Position numbers and translations under genes: made by a program. A stretch of DNA of 64,000 nucleotides, from contig NZ_JAHSTX010000001.1 of NCBI RefSeq assembly GCF_019145375.1, positions 843,001-907,000 of the forward strand, in the 5' to 3' direction. The notes beneath the pieces are model-generated. The model was given only the letters and a program-made list of their open reading frames with translations. It did not search any database and was not told where the DNA came from. The first letter of the stretch is position 1. Every line of letters begins with the position of its first letter. Origin of the DNA: Pseudomonas triticicola (GTDB lineage Bacteria > Pseudomonadota > Gammaproteobacteria > Pseudomonadales > Pseudomonadaceae). This document shows positions 58,050 through 64,000 of the stretch, piece after piece.

Positions 58050-58335
58050 TGGGTGTATATCCGTTGCTGCGGTGATGGCTTATTACGGTTTCGCCCTTAC
58101 GGCGAGTCACCTTTTTCAAACGCCAAAAAGGTAACCCAAAACGCTTGCTCCTACGTTCGGCCCTCGCAGGCTCGGGTTCCTTCGCTCCGGGACTGATCCG
58201 GGCGCAGCGGCTACGGTTTGCTTCGCTGCACCTCCTTCCGCTGTGTCTGGCTGCGCCAGACGGTCGCTGCGCTCCCACCCCCGGATCAATCCCTCCGCTC
58301 AGCCTTCCGACGTCGCTGGTGGATCAACAGCAAGA
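58050..58335. repeat. Dispersed Pseudomonas intergenic repeat
   Basis: The stretch starting GGGTGTATATCCGTTGCTGC and including GGCGAGTCACCTTTTTC with ACGCCAAAAAGGTAACCC resembles a long intergenic repeat that I know from many fluorescent pseudomonad genomes. It contains the inverted pair CACCTTTTT and AAAAAGGTAA. No coding frame of normal character is present. It fills most of the 621-bp clpA-infA gap. Confidence 0.5.
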
Positions 58336-58407
58336 TCAAAAGCACTCGAGCTTGCGCTCATTGTTGAGTGGGGCGGCTTCGCCGCGGGCAGCTGCGCTGC
58401 TTGCTTT

Positions 58408-58437
58408 TCTGTGGGAGTGAGCCTGCTCGCGAAGGCG
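58408..58437 (+). repeat. Single REP arm
   Basis: CTGTGGGAGTGAGCCTGCTC followed by GCGAAGGCGG is one forward REP copy with a single change from the common form and no inverted partner. Confidence 0.85.
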
Positions 58438-58565
58438 GCCCGCAGGTCAACCCGTTTCTATCGAGTTCACTCGATCCAAGCGTAGGAGTGCCGGAGGCTG
58501 CGATCTTTTGATTTGCATGCTGTAAGCGCGAAACCGCCAGCTCCAAAACCTCAAAACGCAGATAC

Positions 58566-58591
58566 AAAAACGCCCGGCATTACCCGGGCGT
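58566..58591 (-). terminator. Intrinsic terminator of infA
   Basis: On the minus strand ACGCCCGG, a loop and CCGGGCG form a stem followed by TTTTTG. It lies about 15 bp after the infA stop. Confidence 0.9.
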
Positions 58592-58606
58592 TCTGTATTG
58601 ACTTGA

Positions 58607-58825
58607 TTAACGAGCGCGGTAAGTGATCCGCCCTTTGCTCAAGTCATAGGGCGTCAGCTCGACGCGCACTTTGTCACCGGTAAGAATACGAATGTAGTTC
58701 TTGCGCATCTTGCCGGAAATATGCGCGGTTACGACGTGCCCATTTTCCAACTCCACACGAAACATGGTGTTGGGCAGGGTGTCGACGACAGTGCCTTCCA
58801 TTTCGAAGCTGTCTTCTTTCGACAT
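58607..58825 (-). CDS. infA: Translation initiation factor IF-1
   Basis: This 72-residue OB-fold protein binds the ribosomal A site during initiation. Start [20 protein letters not shown] and the stretch [20 protein letters not shown] are characteristic. ATG 58825 is chosen for the family start; 22 upstream codons are open but lie in the leader. It has its own terminator and sits between clpA and bpt, as in other gamma-proteobacteria. Confidence 0.97.
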
Positions 58826-58937
58826 GCAGTAAAGCCCTCGGTATCCAATGAATGGCCCGGTGCAACTGCGCCAGGCAAAAGCGGCGTGCATTGTGCCCGA
58901 AAAATGGTGTTTACGCCAAGGGGTTTAGGCCGCAGGT

Positions 58938-59645
58938 TCAGTTCAGGATGACCCAGCGCTGATTGATCAGCAATTCGATGGGCCGATATTGCGTCTTGTA
59001 ATTCATCTTTTTGCAGTTTTTGATCCAGTAACCCAGGTACACGGCCTCAAGGCCCAGACGCTGGCTCTCGGCGATTTGCCAGAGAATTGCGTAACGGCCG
59101 AGGCTGCGGCGTTCTTCGTTCGGTTCGTAGAAGGTGTATACCGCCGACAAACCGTTAGGCAGCAGATCGGTGACTGCTACTGCGAGCAACCGTCCGTCGA
59201 GTCGAAATTCGTAGAAGCGCGAGAAGGGCAGGTCACGCACCAGGAACGTCGAGAACTGATCACGGCTTGGCGGGTACATGTCGCCGTCGGCATGGCGCTG
59301 TTCGATATAGCGCTGATACAGGTCGAAATATTCTTCGCTGAAGTGCGGTTTGACCGGTTGCACTTGCAGGTCGGTGTTGCGTTTGTAGATACGCTTCTGC
59401 TGGCGATTGGCGATGAACTGGGCGGAAGGAATGCGCGCAGGCACGCACGCATTGCAATTCTGGCAATGCGGCCGGTACAGATGATCGCCGCTGCGACGAA
59501 AGCCCATTTCCGACAGGTCTGCGTAGACATGCACATCCATGGGCTGACTCGGGTCGAGAAACAGCGTCGTGGCCTGCTCCTCGGGCAGATAACTGCAAGA
59601 GTGGGGCTGAGTGGCATAAAACTTCAAACGCGCCAACTCGGTCAT
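58938..59645 (-). CDS. bpt: Aspartate/glutamate leucyltransferase (arginyltransferase-like)
   Basis: This 235-residue GNAT-related aminoacyl-tRNA-protein transferase is of the Bpt type, which attaches Leu from Leu-tRNA to proteins with N-terminal Asp or Glu and so makes them ClpS substrates. The N-terminal cysteine-rich part ([29 protein letters not shown]) and the C-terminal [20 protein letters not shown] are typical. It is encoded 58 bp downstream of aat, in the same direction, so the two N-degron transferases probably form an operon. Confidence 0.92.
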   Translation of the reverse strand: MTELARLKFYATQPHSCSYLPEEQATTLFLDPSQPMDVHVYADLSEMGFRRSGDHLYRPHCQNCNACVPARIPSAQFIANRQQKRIYKRNTDLQVQPVKPHFSEEYFDLYQRYIEQRHADGDMYPPSRDQFSTFLVRDLPFSRFYEFRLDGRLLAVAVTDLLPNGLSAVYTFYEPNEERRSLGRYAILWQIAESQRLGLEAVYLGYWIKNCKKMNYKTQYRPIELLINQRWVILN

Positions 59646-59703
59646 GAATCAACCCTCGGGATAAGCTGGTGGATTAAGTGTAAGCCACCTGCGCAAAAGT
59701 CGC

Positions 59704-60384
59704 TCAGCAAACCCAGGTTGCCGAATTCGGTTGATCGAGATGGCGCCGCAGATAGTCCGCGAATTCGCCGCGCGTAATCGACCGCGCACCGAGGCTGTGC
59801 AAGTGATCGGTCGGCATCTGGCAGTCGATCAGCACAAATCCGGCGGCTTTCAAATGCTGGACCAGCGTGGCAAAGCCATATTTGGATGCATTGTCAGCGC
59901 GGCTGAACATCGACTCGCCAAAAAACAGTTGGCCCATCGCCAGGCCGTACAGGCCGCCGACCAGCTGTCCCTCGTCCCAGACCTCAACCGAATGAGCGAA
60001 ACCGCGCCGATGCAATTCTACGTAAGCATCCTGCATGGCCTCGGTGATCCAGGTGCCGTCGGCGTAGTCACGCGGGGCAGCGCAGGCGCGGATGACAGCG
60101 TCGAAATCCTGATCGAAAGTCACGCGGTAGCGTTGCTTGCGCAGCAGCTTGCCGAGGCTGCGCGAGACGTGCAGTTCGTCGGGAAACAGCACGGTACGCG
60201 GATCCGGCGACCACCAGAGAATCGGCTGGCCCTCGGAAAACCAGGGGAAGCAGCCGTGGCGATAGGCCTGGATCAGTCGGTCTGCCGACAGGTCGCCGCC
60301 GGCGGCGAGCAATCCGTTCGGCTCGCGCATGGCTTTTTCCAGTGGAGGAAAGGTCAGGGAATTACGTTGTAACCAAGTCAGCAT
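59704..60384 (-). CDS. aat: Leucyl/phenylalanyl-tRNA-protein transferase
   Basis: This 226-residue transferase adds Leu or Phe from charged tRNA to proteins with N-terminal Lys or Arg, marking them for ClpS-ClpAP. Motifs [40 protein letters not shown] and [14 protein letters not shown] are diagnostic of the family. ATG 60384 gives [14 protein letters not shown]. It lies directly upstream of bpt, and together with clpSA it completes the N-degron pathway within 5 kb. Confidence 0.96.
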   Translation of the reverse strand: MLTWLQRNSLTFPPLEKAMREPNGLLAAGGDLSADRLIQAYRHGCFPWFSEGQPILWWSPDPRTVLFPDELHVSRSLGKLLRKQRYRVTFDQDFDAVIRACAAPRDYADGTWITEAMQDAYVELHRRGFAHSVEVWDEGQLVGGLYGLAMGQLFFGESMFSRADNASKYGFATLVQHLKAAGFVLIDCQMPTDHLHSLGARSITRGEFADYLRRHLDQPNSATWVC

Positions 60385-60903
60385 GGCATCCAGGCTTGCA
60401 GAAGGGGAGGGCGGTCAGGGGCGTGCAGGCCCCGCGAAAGAGTTTGCCGCGAAACGGCGCCGCTGTCCTGCACAGTTGTCTGGTGCAGTGAGCATTGAGC
60501 TGCAACTTGATGTGTCGCCCGTGGTCGTAAGCGTCACCGTACAGATGCTGTTGAGGGTTTCTGTGAGTCTGATCTGGCCAGCCTCGCTACGTTCATCAAA
60601 TACAGCTCATAAGCCTTTGTCACAAAAGACAATGCATGCTCCAATTGCAACGCAGTGCATGTACGTTTGGCTATGCTCAAGGCTGGGGTCTGAAACATGG
60701 CGTCGGGCGCACAAACCCGTACAATGCCGGGTTGTGACGGCTTTTCGCTGCGCACAGTGTTTATGGCTGTGTTTATAAAACCAGTGGCACAGTGTTAAAA
60801 GTAGTCCCAGTTGAGCTTTTCACCTTTTTATCTGCCTGGATTGGGCAGTTTTTTATCGTCATTCAATAGATGGACGCGCCTCGGGCGCAGGAAAAGAAGC
60901 GTT
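60385..60903. other. Divergent gap between aat and ftsK
   Basis: No supported gene lies here. TACAAT at 60720-60725 resembles a -10 element facing ftsK but has no fitting -35. Near the 3' end a small hairpin followed by six T (60832-60854) lies in what would be the ftsK leader. A TGGCAC near 60785 does not have sigma-54 spacing. Confidence 0.5.
60832..60854 (+). terminator. Terminator-like hairpin in the ftsK leader
   Basis: CTGCC, loop TGGATTG, GGCAG and then TTTTTT. The stem is only five pairs, so termination would be partial. It lies 50 bp before the ftsK start. Confidence 0.4.
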
Positions 60904-63312
60904 TTGAAGAAGACCACCGAAGCACCCAAAACAGTCGTTCCGCTCTGGCGCCAGCAACTGCACTACCGGCTCAAGGAAGGTGCATTGATCGCCATCGGCG
61001 CCTTGTGCCTGTTCCTGATGATGGCTTTGCTGACTTACGGCAAGGACGACCCGGGCTGGAGCCATAACAGCAAGATCGACGATGTGCAGAACTTCGGCGG
61101 CCCGGCCGGCTCGTACAGCGCCGATATCCTGTTCATGGTGCTCGGCTACTTCGCCTATATTTTTCCGTTGCTGCTGGCGGTCAAGGCGTACCAGATCTTC
61201 CGTCAACGCCACGAACCATGGCAGTGGAGCGGCTGGCTGTTTTCCTGGCGCCTGATCGGTCTGGTGTTCCTCGTGCTCTCCGGTGCTGCGCTGGCGCACA
61301 TTCATTTCCATGCCGCGACCGGTCTGCCGGCCGGCGCTGGCGGTGCCCTGGGCGAAAGCCTTGGCGATCTGGCGAAGAATGCGCTGAACATTCAGGGCAG
61401 CACGCTGCTGTTCATCGCTCTGTTCCTGTTCGGCCTGACCGTATTCACCGATCTGTCGTGGTTCAAGGTGATGGACGTCACCGGCAAGATCACTCTCGAT
61501 CTGTTCGAGCTGTTTCAGGGCGCGCTCAACCGCTGGTGGTCGGCGCGCACCGAGCGCAAGCAACTGGTCGCGCAACTGCGTGAGGTCGATGACCGCGTCC
61601 ACGATGTGGTCGCACCGACTGTCACCGACAAACGCGAACAGGCCAAGGTCAAGGAACGCCTGATCGAGCGTGAGCAAGCGCTGAGCAAGCACATGTCCGA
61701 CCGCGAGAAGCAGGTGCCACCGGTGATCGCGCCGGCACCGGCCAAGGCGCCAGAGCCGAGCAAGCGCGTACAGAAAGAGAAGCAGGCGCCGTTGTTCGTC
61801 GACAGCGCGGTCGAAGGCACCTTGCCGCCGATCTCCATTCTTGATCCTGCGGAAAAGAAACAGCTCAACTATTCGCCTGAATCCTTGGCAGCGGTCGGCC
61901 ACTTGCTGGAAATCAAGCTCAAGGAATTCGGCGTCGAAGTCACCGTTGATTCGATCCATCCGGGTCCAGTAATTACCCGATACGAAATCCAGCCTGCCGC
62001 CGGGGTAAAAGTCAGCCGCATCGCCAACCTGGCCAAAGACCTGGCGCGTTCGCTGGCGGTGACCAGTGTGCGGGTGGTCGAGGTGATTCCGGGCAAGACC
62101 ACTGTCGGTATCGAGATTCCCAACGAAGACCGCCAGATCGTGCGCTTCTCCGAGGTACTGTCGACCCCCGAGTACGACAACTTCAAATCGCCGGTCACCC
62201 TGGCGCTCGGTCACGATATCGGCGGCAAGCCGGTCATCACCGACCTGGCGAAGATGCCGCACTTGCTGGTGGCCGGTACCACCGGTTCCGGTAAGTCCGT
62301 GGGCGTGAACGCGATGATCCTGTCGATCCTGTTCAAGTCCGGCCCGGACGATGCCAAGCTGATCATGATCGACCCGAAGATGCTTGAGCTGTCGATCTAC
62401 GAAGGCATTCCGCACCTGCTTTGCCCGGTAGTGACCGACATGAAGGACGCCGCCAACGCCTTGCGCTGGAGCGTTGCCGAGATGGAGCGTCGCTACAAAC
62501 TGATGGCGAAAATGGGCGTGCGTAACCTGTCCGGCTTCAATGCCAAGGTCAAGGAAGCCCAGGATGCCGGAGAGCCGTTGAGCGATCCGCTGTACAAGCG
62601 CGAAAGCATTCATGACGAAGCGCCGCTGCTGCAGAAACTGCCGACCATCGTCGTAGTGGTGGACGAATTCGCCGACATGATGATGATCGTCGGCAAGAAG
62701 GTTGAAGAGCTGATCGCACGTATTGCGCAAAAGGCGCGTGCGGCGGGGATTCACTTGATTCTTGCCACCCAGCGTCCTTCGGTTGACGTGATCACCGGTC
62801 TGATCAAGGCCAACATTCCGACTCGTATGGCGTTTCAGGTATCGAGCAAGATCGACTCGCGAACCATCATCGACCAGGGTGGCGCCGAGCAACTGCTCGG
62901 TCACGGTGACATGCTCTACATGCCGCCGGGCACCAGTCTGCCGATCCGCGTCCACGGCGCATTCGTCTCCGACGATGAGGTTCACCGCGTGGTCGAAGCG
63001 TGGAAGCTGCGCGGCGCGCCGGAATACAACGACGATATCCTCAACGGTGTCGAAGAGGCGGGTAGCGGCTTTGAAGGCAGTAGCGGTGGCGGTGACGGTG
63101 ATGATCCGGAAGCCGACGCGCTGTATGACGAAGCGGTGCAGTTCGTCCTCGAAAGCCGTCGCGCGTCGATTTCCGCTGTGCAGCGCAAGCTGAAGATCGG
63201 CTACAACCGCGCCGCGCGGATGATCGAGGCGATGGAGATGGCCGGCGTTGTTACCTCAATGAACACCAACGGTTCGCGTGAAGTCCTGGCCCCGGGCCCG
63301 GTACGCGACTGA
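60904..63312 (+). CDS. ftsK: DNA translocase FtsK
   Basis: This 802-residue septal translocase coordinates chromosome dimer resolution with division. Four membrane helices lie in residues of about 20-190, followed by a short charged linker (to about 300). The RecA-like motor has Walker A GTTGSGKS at 458-465 and Walker [12 protein letters not shown]. The C-terminal gamma winged helix, which reads polar DNA motifs and activates XerD, follows ([20 protein letters not shown]). TTG 60904 gives the usual start [19 protein letters not shown], with AGGA at 60889-60892. The frame is open 31 codons further upstream through the terminator-like hairpin, so that start is less likely. Confidence 0.95.
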   Translation: MKKTTEAPKTVVPLWRQQLHYRLKEGALIAIGALCLFLMMALLTYGKDDPGWSHNSKIDDVQNFGGPAGSYSADILFMVLGYFAYIFPLLLAVKAYQIFRQRHEPWQWSGWLFSWRLIGLVFLVLSGAALAHIHFHAATGLPAGAGGALGESLGDLAKNALNIQGSTLLFIALFLFGLTVFTDLSWFKVMDVTGKITLDLFELFQGALNRWWSARTERKQLVAQLREVDDRVHDVVAPTVTDKREQAKVKERLIEREQALSKHMSDREKQVPPVIAPAPAKAPEPSKRVQKEKQAPLFVDSAVEGTLPPISILDPAEKKQLNYSPESLAAVGHLLEIKLKEFGVEVTVDSIHPGPVITRYEIQPAAGVKVSRIANLAKDLARSLAVTSVRVVEVIPGKTTVGIEIPNEDRQIVRFSEVLSTPEYDNFKSPVTLALGHDIGGKPVITDLAKMPHLLVAGTTGSGKSVGVNAMILSILFKSGPDDAKLIMIDPKMLELSIYEGIPHLLCPVVTDMKDAANALRWSVAEMERRYKLMAKMGVRNLSGFNAKVKEAQDAGEPLSDPLYKRESIHDEAPLLQKLPTIVVVVDEFADMMMIVGKKVEELIARIAQKARAAGIHLILATQRPSVDVITGLIKANIPTRMAFQVSSKIDSRTIIDQGGAEQLLGHGDMLYMPPGTSLPIRVHGAFVSDDEVHRVVEAWKLRGAPEYNDDILNGVEEAGSGFEGSSGGGDGDDPEADALYDEAVQFVLESRRASISAVQRKLKIGYNRAARMIEAMEMAGVVTSMNTNGSREVLAPGPVRD

Positions 63313-63323
63313 AACGCAACGAC

Positions 63324-63351
63324 GCGGGTGGCGCAATGACGCACCACCCGC
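63324..63351 (+). other. Hairpin between ftsK and lolA
   Basis: GCGGGTGG and CCACCCGC form an 8-bp stem around a 12-base loop in the 67-bp gap. No T run follows, so it is not a terminator; it may protect or process the mRNA. Confidence 0.5.
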
Positions 63352-63379
63352 TCTCCCACGATTATTCAAGAGGACTCTC

Positions 63380-64000
63380 ATGCGCCTTATCCGCATGCTG
63401 TTGCCAGTACTGGCGCTGACCACACTCACGGCCCACGCCGATGAAAAGGACGTGGCGCGTCTGACTCAATTGCTTGAAACATCGAAAACCCTGTCGGCCA
63501 ACTTCTCGCAGTTGACCCTCGACGGCACCGGCACCCAGTTGCAGGAAACCACCGGCAACATGACCCTGCAGCGTCCGGGCCTGTTCTACTGGCACACCAA
63601 CGCACCGGCCGAGCAGACCATGGTCTCCGATGGCAAGAAAGTCACCCTCTGGGACCCGGATCTGGAGCAGGCAACCATCAAGAAGCTCGACGAGCGTCTG
63701 ACCCAGACGCCGGCGCTGCTGCTGTCCGGCGATGTCTCGAAGATCAGCCAGAGCTTCGATATCAGCGCGAAAGAGGCGGGCGGCGTGATCGACTTCACTC
63801 TCAAGCCGAAAACCAAGGACACCCTGTTCGACAACCTGCGCCTGTCGTTCCGCAACGGCCTGCTTAATGACATGCAACTTATTGACAGCGTCGGCCAGCG
63901 CACCAATATCCTGTTTACCGGGGTCAAGGCCAACGAAGCGGTGCCTGCGTCCAAATTCAAATTCGACATTCCCAAGGGTGCCGACGTTATCCAGGAATAA
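63380..64000 (+). CDS. lolA: Outer-membrane lipoprotein carrier protein LolA
   Basis: This 206-residue periplasmic chaperone carries lipoproteins from LolCDE to LolB. The signal peptide [20 protein letters not shown] is followed by the mature start DEKDVARL, with no lipobox. Core stretches [20 protein letters not shown] and [20 protein letters not shown] match the family. ATG 63380 has AGAGGA upstream; an earlier frame opening lies inside ftsK. It follows ftsK as in P. aeruginosa, and its TAA is the last codon of the window. Confidence 0.96.
   Translation: MRLIRMLLPVLALTTLTAHADEKDVARLTQLLETSKTLSANFSQLTLDGTGTQLQETTGNMTLQRPGLFYWHTNAPAEQTMVSDGKKVTLWDPDLEQATIKKLDERLTQTPALLLSGDVSKISQSFDISAKEAGGVIDFTLKPKTKDTLFDNLRLSFRNGLLNDMQLIDSVGQRTNILFTGVKANEAVPASKFKFDIPKGADVIQE

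Noticed and set aside
60784..60800. Sigma-54 promoter before ftsK (TGGCACAGTG)
   Set aside because: The GC expected ten bases after GG is AA, so the spacing rule fails.
60385..60903. Missing trxB between aat and ftsK as a deletion
   Set aside because: P. aeruginosa has a thioredoxin reductase gene here, but as far as I recall other pseudomonads carry trxB elsewhere, so absence at this site is not evidence of loss.
60859..62985. Minus-strand frame of 708 codons opposite ftsK
   Set aside because: Antisense shadow of ftsK; Asp/His/Gln-rich translation without family resemblance.

Overview
The window is a chromosomal segment from a fluorescent pseudomonad, most likely of the Pseudomonas fluorescens group. 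Protein sequences from nuo through lolA closely match Pseudomonas orthologues. The order nuoN-A / aceA / roxA / purB / hflD / mnmA / nudJ / idh-icd / cspD-clpS-clpA / infA / bpt-aat / ftsK / lolA follows the core gene order known from P. aeruginosa. Inverted pairs of the REP-type motif centred on GGGAGCGAGCCTGCTCGCG recur in the gaps. Isocitrate lyase is the short (441 aa) form rather than the longer form of P. aeruginosa.

Layout. 1-2200: end of glnS, then cysS and a nested palindromic repeat. 2200-10430: a transport island with a divergent AcoR-type sigma-54 activator and a six-gene ABC importer of the glpSTPQUV (glycerol) type. The importer is preceded by a well-formed -24/-12 promoter and a phased array of TGTTCA half-sites, and is closed by a perfect terminator. 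10430-26640: an accessory region holding an insecticidal Tc toxin locus on the minus strand (TcA in two ORFs, then TcB). Immediately after TcB lies only a short stub of a TcC gene. Divergent from it is a long Ig-like tandem-repeat protein. Both the first TcA gene and the repeat protein appear to have lost their 5' ends at one shared junction near 22,857. 26,690-41,800: the nuoABCDEFGHIJKLMN operon for respiratory complex I, with nuoC and nuoD fused, a recognisable promoter and a strong terminator.

41,800-64,000 is housekeeping. It holds the isocitrate branch point (aceA, monomeric idh, dimeric icd), tRNA and ribosome modification (mnmA, roxA), purine synthesis (purB) and the bacterial N-degron machinery: clpS and clpA as adaptor and unfoldase, aat and bpt as the transferases that make N-degrons, with infA embedded. 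ftsK and lolA end the window, and lolA's stop codon is its last three bases.

The main points for follow-up are: (i) the sigma-54 promoter with phased half-sites controlling the glp-type importer; (ii) the reciprocal loss of ATPase motifs in the two ATPase subunits, which predicts one working and one degenerate ATP site; (iii) the rearranged Tc locus with a 5'-cut TcA, a TcC stub and a 5'-cut repeat protein; (iv) a possible structured RNA with a terminator upstream of and divergent from aceA; (v) paired hairpins between nuoF and nuoG. I found no tRNA, rRNA, CRISPR array, insertion sequence or prophage. Nothing here proves a wholly new system; functional calls rest on recognised families, and the unusual features are inferred from sequence alone.
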